Positions 14,647 to 24,474 of a DNA stretch of 46,185 nt are shown here, piece by piece. The position numbers and the translations under genes were made by a program. Position 1 is the stretch's first letter. Each line of letters begins with the position of its first letter. The notes below the pieces were generated by a model. That model searched no databases and was not told where the DNA came from. It saw only the letters and a list, made by a program, of their open reading frames with translations. The DNA is taken from assembly GCA_021153285.1 (NCBI GenBank), contig JAGKTT010000018.1:1-46185 (forward strand), written 5' to 3'. Source of the stretch: Bacteroidia bacterium (lineage in GTDB: Bacteria > Bacteroidota > Bacteroidia > Bacteroidales > UBA932).

Positions 14647-17205
14647 TTACTCCTTGTCGAAGCAGAATACGTGATGGCGAGCCCATACGTAGTGGCGGGC
14701 GAAACCGTTGCTGGTTGTGCCGTAGCCTGCAACGCGAGCTTCAGTATATCCAAGGTCAAGGTGGAATCCGAAGGCGGCAGCTGAAGGAACTGTCACATCA
14801 AGACCTGAATACTTATATGTACCAGGAACGAGGAATTCTACTACGTACTCTCTTCCGTCAGTTGAAAGAGTCACTGTACCAGCAGTTGCATCGTATACAT
14901 ATGTGGTTGTTCCTTCGATAGAGAAGATACAATACAAGTCAGTAGCATCGTATGCTGCATATGGTTTTGCCATATTATCAACTACAACAAAATCCCAGGT
15001 ACCATCTCCGCCATCATCAAATGTTACTGTACCGGTCTCGTTTCCATTGGCATCCGTACCTGTAGCAGTGAATGTGTACTTGTCGTTCTTCATTTTATTG
15101 ATTACATCCTTGAATACCTGACCATCTGGTCGCTTATCTCCCCAACCACCGTACTGCTCAATAAGACCTTTAGCTGTGATAGAACCGTCCTTTCCACCGA
15201 CAGTCTTACCGTCTCTGAACTTGTAAGTTCCTGCGAGGGTAGCTACAACCTCAGGCTCTTCTGGCTCTGGAAGCTCAGGAACCCACTTGTCCTCAGATGT
15301 CTTAGACTCTGCTGGGATCTCATCAACCTTGTCAACGTCAATGAAGAACTCACGCGGGCAGTCAAATACCTTGTCAAGCTCGCTGTATCTTGCTGGCCAG
15401 ATTTCCTTCCAACCTGTAAGCTTAGCGTGGAATGTAAGGTCGTCACCCTCTGTTCTAGGGAATGTACGCTTGTTAGCCGCAGCATTAGAGTCACCATATT
15501 TGTCAGTTGTGAACTCATAGCCTGGCTCGAGAAGCTCGAGAACTGTCTTACGGCCCTCAGCATCTGTGAATGTAACAGTGTTAGGAGTTACTGTGTAGTC
15601 ACGAACCCAAGTGCTCTCACCGATAGGAATCTGACGATAGAAGTTCGATCCGTCCTTTGGAGCCTCAGGGTTACGCTCTGTTCCGTCAGCCTTCTTGTTG
15701 TTGTAGAACCAGGTATCCCAGTTCTTGCCATTGGCACCTGCCCAGTTTACACACTTACCTGTACTCTGAGTTCCGTCAGCATTGAACTCTGTAAGAGTGA
15801 ACTCAAGGTAGTTGTCAAGTTCAGCCTTGATGCCGTGGCCTGTTGCCTCGTCGAACCACCAAGTCTTGTTGTGGAGGTCAACCCAACCAGCTCCACCGTA
15901 TCCAGGACCTGTACCACCATATACCCAGAACTTCTGGATCTTGTATGCACCTACGAGTGACTCCTCTGGAGCAGCTACGTAGCCACCTGCCTGAGCTACT
16001 GTGAAGCCGAGAACGATGTCGCCTGAAGCAAGTTCTACAGCAGCCTCGCGAGCCTCACCCTCATTAGCAGCTACAGCAAATGTAAGGGTCTTCTCCTCGA
16101 TAGCCTTGGTCTCGACGTAAGTGATCCACTCAGCGTCAGCCTTAACCTCGAATGCTGTGTTTGTTGCGACTGTGAACTCAACGTTTCCACCAGCAGCCTC
16201 AACCTCATAAGCCTCCTTGTTACCTTCTACAGAGTAGAATACGCCTGAAGTAAGTCTTACTGCCTGAGAAACTGTTGTACCGTCCTCAGCAGAAGCGAAG
16301 ATACCGATCTTGCCCTTTGCCTCAGTCTGAGCAGCTGCGAGCTGCTTTACCACAACCTTTCCTGCAAGAGCTGACTCCTCAACGAGCTCAGCCTCGAATG
16401 CAGCACCCTCCTTGAGAAGGAATACAACCACATCACCATCAACACCCTCAATAGTATAAGGGATCTCGAGGTCAGCACCATACTGAAGTGCAGTTGCATC
16501 GAACTCACCGAGAACCACCTTCATTGGGCTTCCAAGAGGAATAGAGATGTTGCTTCCGTCTGCCATTGTGATAACGAGGTTTCCGTCCACAGTCTCAATG
16601 CTCTTGATACCTACAGCAACGGCAGCTCCAACTTCCTCCCAAGTCTCTCCGTCGTATGAAACGTACCAAGTGTTATTCTCGATCTTAAGCTCAGGAGTAG
16701 CACCCTCTGTGATAAGCGGAATCTTGTTGCCCTCACCGTCGAGAACCCACTCGCCGTCGATAGTCCAATAGTAAGCACCGTCAGCATCCTGCTTGGTTCC
16801 AAGTACAGGAGTGTGTCCATCCTTACCATCAGTTCCGTTTACACCGTCCTTTCCATCAGCACCATCAGCACCGTCAGCACCATCGGTACCATTTGCACCG
16901 TCAGCACCGTCCTTGCCGTGATAGAGGTCTACAATACCGCTTTCCTTGAAGACAATACGGTAACCGACTTCGATACCGTCCTCTACAAGCGGTGATACGC
17001 TCACTACATAATCACCCTTCTGCATTGCATTTACAACGCTTACAAGTGAGGTGATGTTTGTGTTCATCTCTGAGCAGAGTGTCTCGAGGGTCTTGACTCT
17101 TGCGTCAAGATCCTCAATTGACTCTCTCAATTCTGCATCGTCATAGCACGCTGTCGATACAAAGCCTAAGATAACAAGGCTTAAAATTGAAAAAAATCTT
17201 TTCAT
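14647..17205 (-). CDS. Large surface lipoprotein: coiled coil, collagen-like repeat, BACON, tandem beta modules
   Basis: An 852-residue lipoprotein (C20 in STAC). In order: a coiled coil (about 23-62), a DUF4988-like region with an uninterrupted Gly-x-Asp/Asn collagen-like run at 97-130, a beta-rich region, a BACON-type domain (about 325-408), then module A (about 415-635) and related module B (about 656-800). Module A has WVYGGTG, STWVRDYTVTP, DDLTFHAKL and FFIDVDKVDEIP; module B repeats the GTYK...TVTFDDGG...GTYKY pattern. The C-terminal half is paralogous to the next gene upstream. It is the last gene of the PUL operon. A trimeric stalk carrying glycan-binding modules at the cell surface is a reasonable inference; no catalytic motif is seen. 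Confidence 0.8.
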   Translation of the reverse strand: MKRFFSILSLVILGFVSTACYDDAELRESIEDLDARVKTLETLCSEMNTNITSLVSVVNAMQKGDYVVSVSPLVEDGIEVGYRIVFKESGIVDLYHGKDGADGANGTDGADGADGADGKDGVNGTDGKDGHTPVLGTKQDADGAYYWTIDGEWVLDGEGNKIPLITEGATPELKIENNTWYVSYDGETWEEVGAAVAVGIKSIETVDGNLVITMADGSNISIPLGSPMKVVLGEFDATALQYGADLEIPYTIEGVDGDVVVFLLKEGAAFEAELVEESALAGKVVVKQLAAAQTEAKGKIGIFASAEDGTTVSQAVRLTSGVFYSVEGNKEAYEVEAAGGNVEFTVATNTAFEVKADAEWITYVETKAIEEKTLTFAVAANEGEAREAAVELASGDIVLGFTVAQAGGYVAAPEESLVGAYKIQKFWVYGGTGPGYGGAGWVDLHNKTWWFDEATGHGIKAELDNYLEFTLTEFNADGTQSTGKCVNWAGANGKNWDTWFYNNKKADGTERNPEAPKDGSNFYRQIPIGESTWVRDYTVTPNTVTFTDAEGRKTVLELLEPGYEFTTDKYGDSNAAANKRTFPRTEGDDLTFHAKLTGWKEIWPARYSELDKVFDCPREFFIDVDKVDEIPAESKTSEDKWVPELPEPEEPEVVATLAGTYKFRDGKTVGGKDGSITAKGLIEQYGGWGDKRPDGQVFKDVINKMKNDKYTFTATGTDANGNETGTVTFDDGGDGTWDFVVVDNMAKPYAAYDATDLYCIFSIEGTTTYVYDATAGTVTLSTDGREYVVEFLVPGTYKYSGLDVTVPSAAAFGFHLDLGYTEARVAGYGTTSNGFARHYVWARHHVFCFDKE
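16816..16917 (-). repeat. 9-bp coding tandem repeat for the collagen-like segment
   Basis: Eleven Gly-x-y triplets plus a final Gly (GKD, GAD, GAN, GTD, GAD and so on) are encoded by near-identical 9-nt units. Such runs can gain or lose units by slippage in multiples of nine without breaking the frame. Confidence 0.85.
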
Positions 17206-17242
17206 TACAAGATGTTTTAGTTAGTTATATATTAGTTATTCT

Positions 17243-19453
17243 TTACTGCAGCTGGAGGTAGAGGACCCAGTCGCGAGCCCATACATAGTGGCGTGAAAAA
17301 CCGTTGTTGGCCTTTGGATTATAACCCTCAACTCGTGCTTCTGTGTATCCCATATCATAGTGCATAGCGAATGTGTATGGGAATTTGCCTGTATCTACTG
17401 CGACATCCTTTCCTGCATATTTATATGTTCCCGGAATCAGGTAGTCTACAACAAACTCCTGTCCTCTGGTAGTGAAGGTGATAGTCTTTGCTGCCCTGTC
17501 ATAGACATATGTAGTGGTATTGTCGTGAGCGATGAATCCATACAGGTCGATACCATTGTACTCCTTGTTGCCATTAAGGTTGTCATACAGCTGATACTCC
17601 CAAGTGCCGTCACCGCCATCATCGAATGTTACGGTTCCCACCTCGTTCTGATACTGGTCTGTACCTGTTGGAGTGAAGATGTAGACGTCATTCTTCATTT
17701 TATTGATATGCTCTGCAGCAGGCTGCCAAGTCGCATACTGCTCAGTAAGAGCCTTGACGGTTATCACTCCGTCCGGTCCTCCGACAGTCATATCGGTTGC
17801 ATACTTGTATGAACCTGCGATTGACTCCGGATATGGGCTTGCCGGCTCATATGGCTTCTCATAAGTCTTTGCGTTCTGAGGAATCTCATCTACTCTATCC
17901 ACATCCACGAAGAAATCACGAGGTCTGTCGTAAACCTTGTCGATTTCGTTGTAGATTGAGTTCCAGTTATCCTTGCCTGCAGTAATCTTCGCGTGGAATG
18001 TAAGGTCATCACCCTCAGTTCTAGGGAATGTGCGTGTGTTTGCGGCAGCGTTGCTGTCATTGTAGCCAGGAACGAATGTATGAGTAGGCTCGTAAACCTC
18101 GACTACGGTCACATTGCCCCAAGCGTCAGTGAATGTTACTGTGTTTGGAGTAACTGTGAGGTCGCGTACCCAAGTACTCTCTCCGATAGGAATGTGGCGG
18201 TAGAGAGCGTTACCATCGGTAGGATCGCCTGCATTGATCTGTGAATTATGGAAGTAGCAGCTCCAGTTCTTTCCGTCTTCACCAGCCCAGTTCACGCATT
18301 TACCTGTGAGCTTGTTACCACCGTCGAGGAGGTCTGTAAGAGTAAACTCAAGATAGTTGTCGAGTTCAGCTGTGATGCTGTGTCCGGAAGCCTGGTCAAA
18401 CCACCAAGGCTTGTTGTAGATGTCTACCCAGCCAGCTCCGCCATACTCTGCACCTGTACCACCGTATACCCACATTGTCTTGATTCTGAACTTGCCAAGG
18501 AGGCTGTCCTGGATCTGGGTCACGTCGTAGTAAGTATAGTCGATAGATGTGGTCTTGCCAGGAGCAAATGTAAGGTCGTCATTGAGAGCAATCTGCTTTT
18601 CTGAACCGTTCACAGAGATTGTAAGACCATCAGCTGTCTTTGCTACAAATGGCTTCAAGATAAGATAGAACTTCGCTGATTCTCCATTCTGAAGAGTCGC
18701 TGCTTCCTTGATGGAAAGGGTAGCAGTGTTGCTTGAAGCTCCCTCGACTGGAGTTACAGTGCCTTTGATGAAATCGAAAACGAACTGACCGATGATTGCC
18801 TCACCTGCAGTCACCTTGATCTCTGTGATCTGTACATCTGTAGGCATACAGCTTGCGATGTTCAGCTCAAGGATTGAAGAAAGGTGCTGGAGTTCTGCAT
18901 TTGGAGTCTTGCCCTCCTCTACGCCTGTATCGACACCGAACATAGGCATATAGTCACCTGAGATATGTGCCTTGTCTCCATAACCGTTCTGGATCTGGGC
19001 TTTGTCCGCCTTTGAACCGATGATGGCAGCACCTTTGTTTTCTACGATGCTGAGGTCCTCAGTGTAAGGGTAGAAGATATACCAGTCATAGGTATAACCC
19101 TTCTTGAGCTCTTTTCCGAGCTTGCCAAGGAATTCATTTGGCTTCTCTGATTTAGGGTTGTAGAAAACCACTCCGTCAGAAATCAATTCGGCCTCACCTG
19201 CTATCCCGTGGAATACATTGATGAGGTCTCCTGCTGTCCAGGCAAGCGCGCCCTCCTCGGTAATCACCGACTTGGTCTGCGCAAGCGAAGCATACACAGA
19301 AAAGTCAGTTACTGCAGGGATTACCAGACCGGAACCGTTTCCTTCGTCAGAGCCGCCTTTCGATGGCTCCGGCTCCCAGTCAGGGTAAGCACAGTTGCTG
19401 ATTGCGAACGCTGACATAGCCAGCGCCAAGCAAAGAATTGTTATTCTTTTCAT
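17243..19453 (-). CDS. Surface lipoprotein: fimbrillin-like N-terminus with tandem beta modules
   Basis: A 736-residue lipoprotein (C21 in ISNC). The N-terminal 300 residues look like a fimbrillin-family domain (AWTAGDLINVFHG, LQHLSSILELNI, FYLILKPF). From about residue 317 it is clearly paralogous to the downstream 852-residue protein: MWVYGGTGAEYGGAGWVDIYNKPWW, STWVRDLTVTP, TFHAKI, FFVDVDRVDEIP, then the second repeat and the shared ending NGFSRHYVWAR. The two genes thus share a C-terminal pair of modules on unrelated N-termini, 37 nt apart in the same operon. A surface glycan-binding role is likely from context; specificity is unknown. Confidence 0.75.
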   Translation of the reverse strand: MKRITILCLALAMSAFAISNCAYPDWEPEPSKGGSDEGNGSGLVIPAVTDFSVYASLAQTKSVITEEGALAWTAGDLINVFHGIAGEAELISDGVVFYNPKSEKPNEFLGKLGKELKKGYTYDWYIFYPYTEDLSIVENKGAAIIGSKADKAQIQNGYGDKAHISGDYMPMFGVDTGVEEGKTPNAELQHLSSILELNIASCMPTDVQITEIKVTAGEAIIGQFVFDFIKGTVTPVEGASSNTATLSIKEAATLQNGESAKFYLILKPFVAKTADGLTISVNGSEKQIALNDDLTFAPGKTTSIDYTYYDVTQIQDSLLGKFRIKTMWVYGGTGAEYGGAGWVDIYNKPWWFDQASGHSITAELDNYLEFTLTDLLDGGNKLTGKCVNWAGEDGKNWSCYFHNSQINAGDPTDGNALYRHIPIGESTWVRDLTVTPNTVTFTDAWGNVTVVEVYEPTHTFVPGYNDSNAAANTRTFPRTEGDDLTFHAKITAGKDNWNSIYNEIDKVYDRPRDFFVDVDRVDEIPQNAKTYEKPYEPASPYPESIAGSYKYATDMTVGGPDGVITVKALTEQYATWQPAAEHINKMKNDVYIFTPTGTDQYQNEVGTVTFDDGGDGTWEYQLYDNLNGNKEYNGIDLYGFIAHDNTTTYVYDRAAKTITFTTRGQEFVVDYLIPGTYKYAGKDVAVDTGKFPYTFAMHYDMGYTEARVEGYNPKANNGFSRHYVWARDWVLYLQLQ

Positions 19454-19459
19454 ATTAGT

Positions 19460-22270
19460 TTATAATTTTAATGTTGTATTATCTACATTATATCCTTCTA
19501 CCGTGATTGCTCCGGCTGAAGGTGAGTGTACCTCTATAGTTCTTTTCTCGCCTGGAAGGAGGTGGAAATATCCGTCGCTGAAATATGCAGGAAGAATGAT
19601 ATCACCTGTTGCAGGGTCGCAGAGGTTGAACTTGAGGTTCATAGCTATATTTCCTGATATGTTTGTAATCTCATAATGCGCTGTACCATTCTTGTCTGAA
19701 AGTTTGCGTGCTCTGATCTTTGCCTTTCCGATATTGTTCAGTGCTATAAAGTCTTCGGTGTCTTTTCCCCGCATCATATAATCATTGATGCTGATTACCT
19801 TGCCTTTCTTGTCAGATAGTATCAGACGTACCATATAATTGCCCGTGAGGTCTTCAATATCAGCTTTGAACAGATCGGCTCTCGAGTTAGCTCGTATATC
19901 TATATCCTTGACAGTCTTGTCCAAGATCTTCTTGCCAGACATATCATAGCACATAAGAGTCACCTTCAAGTCTTCGAGTGCGGATACAGTGGTGTTGAGC
20001 ACTACTACATCGTGGTCATCGAGATTCATCTGAACGTGAACAGGCTCACAAGCTTTGCGTGATCCGTAGTATGAGCCGAATGTCTCATAGTCCCACGAGT
20101 AGGTCTGCCACTCTACGCTAGGCCAAGCCGGGTGGGACATCCAGAGAAGTACTCCTGAAGCATCGCCCCAAAGACGGCTGTTCCAGGACTCGAACATAGC
20201 CCTGTAGCTGTCATAGTTGATGAACTGCACCTTTCTGCAGAAGTCGTCAAGGCTTTCCGCTTTGCCGTAAAGTCTGTCGACTGCCGAGACATATTCATCG
20301 AGTCCGTTCAAAAGGTCGTGGTAATGCCAGGTGTCTGATATAGGCCACTGGTCAGCCTCCGGCATCATCTTTCTCATTGATGCAGCTGTAGGCACCGAAG
20401 GAGATCCGATCTCAGAGTTGAATCCGTGAGCATCGTAGCTGTAATACACTCCGGCATCCTTATAATAATGCCAAGGACCGCTCCAGCGCATATTGCAGTT
20501 ACGGGAGTTCGGGTGGTACCTGCGTGTCACGTCTTCCTTGTGAATCATCGCCGAAAGTCTTCTCTCGAGAGTCTCTGTTGCGTAACCCTCGTTACGAGGA
20601 CACCACATAACTATAGATGGATGGTGACCGAAACGCCTTACGACGTCAGTGGCATTGTGCATAAACAGATCCTCATCAAGCGGATCGAGATTGAATCCCT
20701 CTGTGGATATCCAGAAGTCGTTCCACACCAGCATACCATACTCGTCGCAAAGATCATAAAAGTTCTCCGATGTGCTTGCTCCTGTCCAGTTACGGATCAT
20801 ATTGAAGTTCGCCTCTTTGTGGAGGATGAAGTATGGCTCGAGATGCTCTCTTGAAACGTCCTTCATCATATCGTCCATTCCCCAGTTACCGCCACGGCAG
20901 AAGATTCTCACGCCGTTCACCTTGATTATAAGGTATGGGCTCATTCCATCATTCGGAATCACAGTCACATCCTTGACATCAAGTCCCTCTGCAAGAGAAG
21001 GAATATGAAGTCCACCGAGAGTGTCTCTGAGCATTCTGTGGTCAAGGAGCTGTCCGAGGTGGTTGTCTGCGAGCGGATTCTGCTCGATTCTAAGACCCTT
21101 TGCAGACGGAGCATCCACTGTAAGTTCGTATGACAACTCCCTCACACCAAAGCGTGTCACCTGAGTGTCTGAAGTCTTCGAACCGAGAATGCAGATAAGT
21201 TCAAGTTCATACATATTCGGGTTACCGTATCCGTTCGGCATCCAGAGCTTAGGATTCTGTATCTTAAGCTGAGGAAATTCCTGCGAGTAAAGGTTCACAG
21301 GTATCTGAGCGCCAGCTGGGACCTTCACTTCCTTTGAGAATGTGATGTCGCCTATCTTACCCTCGAGGACAACTGTCTGATCCGAATCAAGATTATTCTT
21401 GAGTGACGTCTTGACTGTAAGATCTGCATAGTCCACTTCCGGAAGCGGGAGATCAGTTATAACCTGAGTGTTACCGAATGAGACGCCCTCTGTCGCGACT
21501 ATCTGCACATCCTGCCAAATTCCGATGTTTCGGTCTCTTACTCCAGGCATCCAGTCCCAACCTTCAGAGCAGATAAATGTCGGACCGTCAAGGCAAAGAG
21601 CTCCTCCGTTCTTGCCGCCACCTGAACGAGGTGACTGCTCGTGAGGTATGCCAGGGTTTGCCGGAGGGAAGATATGTACAGCTAGAGTGTTCTCAGCCTT
21701 GGCAAGTCCAGTTATGTCGAATCTTCCTCGGATGAATGCTCCAGCTATGTTTCCAATCTTCTGTCCGTTGAACCAGATGTCTGCCTTGTAGTTGATTCCG
21801 TTGAAAAGAAGCTCAAGAGTCTCTTTTGCCAGCATATCTTCAGACAGATCAAAAGAACATCTGTACCACCAGTCCTTTCTGCAGAGATCTTCCGGAATGG
21901 CCAGATTGTTCAGTCCGTAATACGGATCAGGATAAACTCCTTGGTCAACGAGTGTTCTGAGTACGGTTCCAGGTACTGTTGCATTATACCATTCATCAGT
22001 CATTACCTTGTCCCCCTCACAGAGTTCCCATCCTGAAGTTATCTCCCAGACATTGTCGGTCATAGGGAGAAGTACGGTCTGAGCTTCTGTCCTGGCCACT
22101 CTTTCCGGCATCTGTACAGGTACAGAACTCTTTGGAAGAGTTTCTTCCGGCTGCGGTGAAGGCAGGCCGAAATTGGTGGACAGCATCTGCTTGTGCGGAG
22201 TCTGTGCGCTTAATGAAGAAGCACACAGGATAGAAGCTGCCAGAGAGACAAAGTTTTTACTGATGTTCAT
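19460..22270 (-). CDS. GH2 family exo-glycosidase, beta-mannosidase / exo-glucosaminidase type
   Basis: A 936-residue exported enzyme (signal peptide ending near SAQ, residue 23). It has the GH2 layout: jelly-roll domain (about 75-260), immunoglobulin-like domain, TIM barrel from about 450 (FCRGGNWGMDD), and a C-terminal beta region. The acid/base is E561 (CPRNEG) and the nucleophile E620 (FNSEIG), in the context seen in CsxA-like exo-glucosaminidases and beta-mannosidases. About 60 residues (385-445) are inserted before the barrel. With GH26 in the same operon, beta-mannosidase is the more likely activity; sequence alone does not settle it. No lipobox, so periplasmic. Confidence 0.85.
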   Translation of the reverse strand: MNISKNFVSLAASILCASSLSAQTPHKQMLSTNFGLPSPQPEETLPKSSVPVQMPERVARTEAQTVLLPMTDNVWEITSGWELCEGDKVMTDEWYNATVPGTVLRTLVDQGVYPDPYYGLNNLAIPEDLCRKDWWYRCSFDLSEDMLAKETLELLFNGINYKADIWFNGQKIGNIAGAFIRGRFDITGLAKAENTLAVHIFPPANPGIPHEQSPRSGGGKNGGALCLDGPTFICSEGWDWMPGVRDRNIGIWQDVQIVATEGVSFGNTQVITDLPLPEVDYADLTVKTSLKNNLDSDQTVVLEGKIGDITFSKEVKVPAGAQIPVNLYSQEFPQLKIQNPKLWMPNGYGNPNMYELELICILGSKTSDTQVTRFGVRELSYELTVDAPSAKGLRIEQNPLADNHLGQLLDHRMLRDTLGGLHIPSLAEGLDVKDVTVIPNDGMSPYLIIKVNGVRIFCRGGNWGMDDMMKDVSREHLEPYFILHKEANFNMIRNWTGASTSENFYDLCDEYGMLVWNDFWISTEGFNLDPLDEDLFMHNATDVVRRFGHHPSIVMWCPRNEGYATETLERRLSAMIHKEDVTRRYHPNSRNCNMRWSGPWHYYKDAGVYYSYDAHGFNSEIGSPSVPTAASMRKMMPEADQWPISDTWHYHDLLNGLDEYVSAVDRLYGKAESLDDFCRKVQFINYDSYRAMFESWNSRLWGDASGVLLWMSHPAWPSVEWQTYSWDYETFGSYYGSRKACEPVHVQMNLDDHDVVVLNTTVSALEDLKVTLMCYDMSGKKILDKTVKDIDIRANSRADLFKADIEDLTGNYMVRLILSDKKGKVISINDYMMRGKDTEDFIALNNIGKAKIRARKLSDKNGTAHYEITNISGNIAMNLKFNLCDPATGDIILPAYFSDGYFHLLPGEKRTIEVHSPSAGAITVEGYNVDNTTLKL

Positions 22271-22273
22271 AAT

Positions 22274-23917
22274 TTATCTGATTACAAATATCTTTTCTTC
22301 CCATTTGTTGAGGCCGAGACCTTCGAGATTGAAAGTGCCGTCTGAGGTCATACGGACAGCCTTGGTAAGACTTGCAGTCTCAGGGTCGAGTGTTGAGACC
22401 TTGATCTTACCAGACTTTCCTATATTGATGCTGATATTGTCAAGTACCTCTTCGTTGCCATTGTATACATATACGAATGTAGTCTTGCCGCAGCGCACCG
22501 CATATGCCTCAGCCTTGTTATGCTTTACTGTCTCGAATTTTTCGAAATTACCCTTGCCAGCCTTCAGCATCATATCACTGATGAATCGAGCATTCTGCAT
22601 ATATGGGATCATCTTGTGCTCGTCGAACCACTCCCACCACCAAGTCATAGGGGTTACTGAAGTCTGGCTGAAGAGGCCATACCAGAATGCTCTGCGGAAG
22701 TCCATATTCATTCCGTCTGCAAAGTCGTCGAAGTTCTTTGACCAGTCCCACTCATATCCAACCTCTCCTACGATGTAAGGCTTGTTATGCTTAGCAGAAT
22801 ATGCATCTATAGTCTCAGGAACCACGTGAGTTGCATTGTAGATATGCTTCTGGTTGATGTCAAGGTTCGCAAGATCGTTAAGACCTTCGAGGTCGCGATG
22901 TGAAATCGATGTTGTTCTGATGTGCTGGAACGGATCGAGGCCGGCAAGATATGTACTCATCTCATCGTGCCAAGCTACGATTTCTTCAGCAGGAATCACT
23001 CCCTCCGGAGCATTATGCTGTACATTATCGATCTCGTTGAAGAACTCCCACATACCGATAGCCGGGCTGTATCCCCATCTTGCCACGATATAGCGAAGAT
23101 AGTTGCGATAGCGAGTTTTTGCATCAGGACAGTTGAAGAATGTGCGGTCTGCAACGACTTTTCCCTGACCCATACAAAGCATAATCTTGATGTCAAGATC
23201 CTCACAAAGGTTCAGTACGTGGTCGAGACGCTCTACTGCACTTCTGTTCATATATTCATCTGTCTCCTGATAACGGTGGTTGTTGAATCCTTCCTGTCTG
23301 TCGATAGGGAAGTTCCAGTCGCAGATCCACATACGTGTGAAGTTACCGCCGTTCTGAGCGAAGTCAGGAAGCATTGCGTCGAAGTTGAATCTGTCGTGCT
23401 GCTCGTGAAGGGCGCTGAAGAATTTTGAATCATCCTTTGTACGAGATTCCCAACAGAGATTGATGCCGACTCCTCTGAAAGGCTTGCCGTTGTCATAGAC
23501 GAGAGTCCAGTTATCACGGACGTGAAGAATTCCGTTGAGTCTGCTTTTTCGAGACTTGAATGTTGCAGGAGAAGATTCTGATACAACCTTACCATCTTCA
23601 ATGTAACGGAAGATGTATGTGTATTTGCCTTTCTCCTGTGGAGTGAATCTTGCTTCCCATACACTCTTGGCACCGCTTTCTCCTTCTTTATAAAAGCAAG
23701 GAAGCACGAGTTCCTTGCCCGAAGGCGAGGTAAGAATCATATCAAGAGCTGCATCCTCCTGGAGATATGGGTTATCCCATTCTCCAGTGAGTGCAACTTC
23801 AAAGAATATAGCATCATATTGCTTCACTTTTGCAGCAGAAGGAGTTACAGATGAAATCTGCGCATTCATTCCTACTGCAATCATAAGCATAAATATAGAT
23901 GTGATCAATTTTCTCAT
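22274..23917 (-). CDS. DUF5060 plus clan GH-A glycoside hydrolase
   Basis: A 547-residue exported protein with a signal peptide ending near MNAQ (residue 20). A DUF5060 beta-sandwich (about 25-125) precedes a GH5-like (clan GH-A) TIM barrel. The predicted acid/base is E295 (EFFNEID) and the nucleophile E385 (VGEVGYE). A small C-terminal beta domain follows (about 455-547). I cannot assign a CAZy family; the operon suggests action on mannan-type oligosaccharides. It lies 3 nt from the GH2 gene. Confidence 0.75.
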   Translation of the reverse strand: MRKLITSIFMLMIAVGMNAQISSVTPSAAKVKQYDAIFFEVALTGEWDNPYLQEDAALDMILTSPSGKELVLPCFYKEGESGAKSVWEARFTPQEKGKYTYIFRYIEDGKVVSESSPATFKSRKSRLNGILHVRDNWTLVYDNGKPFRGVGINLCWESRTKDDSKFFSALHEQHDRFNFDAMLPDFAQNGGNFTRMWICDWNFPIDRQEGFNNHRYQETDEYMNRSAVERLDHVLNLCEDLDIKIMLCMGQGKVVADRTFFNCPDAKTRYRNYLRYIVARWGYSPAIGMWEFFNEIDNVQHNAPEGVIPAEEIVAWHDEMSTYLAGLDPFQHIRTTSISHRDLEGLNDLANLDINQKHIYNATHVVPETIDAYSAKHNKPYIVGEVGYEWDWSKNFDDFADGMNMDFRRAFWYGLFSQTSVTPMTWWWEWFDEHKMIPYMQNARFISDMMLKAGKGNFEKFETVKHNKAEAYAVRCGKTTFVYVYNGNEEVLDNISINIGKSGKIKVSTLDPETASLTKAVRMTSDGTFNLEGLGLNKWEEKIFVIR

Positions 23918-23922
23918 AAGTC

Positions 23923-24465
23923 TTAAAGTTTAAATGCATCTACATTTACAAGTATAGTAACCTCTGCGGCAGCCTCTGAAAGCTCGTATTTCGAAGGATT
24001 TGCGAGGGCAATGCATAGAACGAGCTTCTTGCCAGATTGAGCTTTGAGAGCTGCCTTGTTAAGACTGAGGTTGAAATGCGTCTGGTTTGTGCCTGCATCT
24101 ACCTTCACGTTTGAAGGGAGCGTATAGATACTTGAAGACATAACTTCAGCTCCAAGTGCAGCAGCTTGTGAAGCTGTTGTCTCATTATTGACAACTATAT
24201 CTACTGTGAAAGCCTCACCTGATTGCTTTCCGGAACGGAGAACTCCGAGAAAAACCTCTACTGTTTCCTCCTCAATGGAGAAATTGTATGTATATTCTCC
24301 ATCTCCTGACGGCACATTGTAGATATTGGTGATGCCACCGTCAGTCATTGACTGTGGAATATATACCTTTTCTACTCCGTACAACTTGTCACCGTCGCCC
24401 TTGGCGCAAGACACAAGCGCGAAAAGGCTGATGACAGACATTATTACAATTAAATATTTCTTCAT
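23923..24465 (-). CDS. SusE-position lipoprotein, DUF1735-like
   Basis: A 180-residue lipoprotein (C20 in LVSC). A beta-sandwich follows, with TVEVFLGVLRSGKQSGEAFTV and ALKAQSGKKLVLCIALANPSKYELSE, typical of DUF1735-type domains found just after susD in Bacteroidetes loci. Such proteins often sit on the outer surface, frequently at the N-terminus of larger binding proteins; here the domain stands alone. It is 9 nt downstream of susD2. Confidence 0.7.
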   Translation of the reverse strand: MKKYLIVIMSVISLFALVSCAKGDGDKLYGVEKVYIPQSMTDGGITNIYNVPSGDGEYTYNFSIEEETVEVFLGVLRSGKQSGEAFTVDIVVNNETTASQAAALGAEVMSSSIYTLPSNVKVDAGTNQTHFNLSLNKAALKAQSGKKLVLCIALANPSKYELSEAAAEVTILVNVDAFKL

Positions 24466-24474
24466 ATGAATCTT

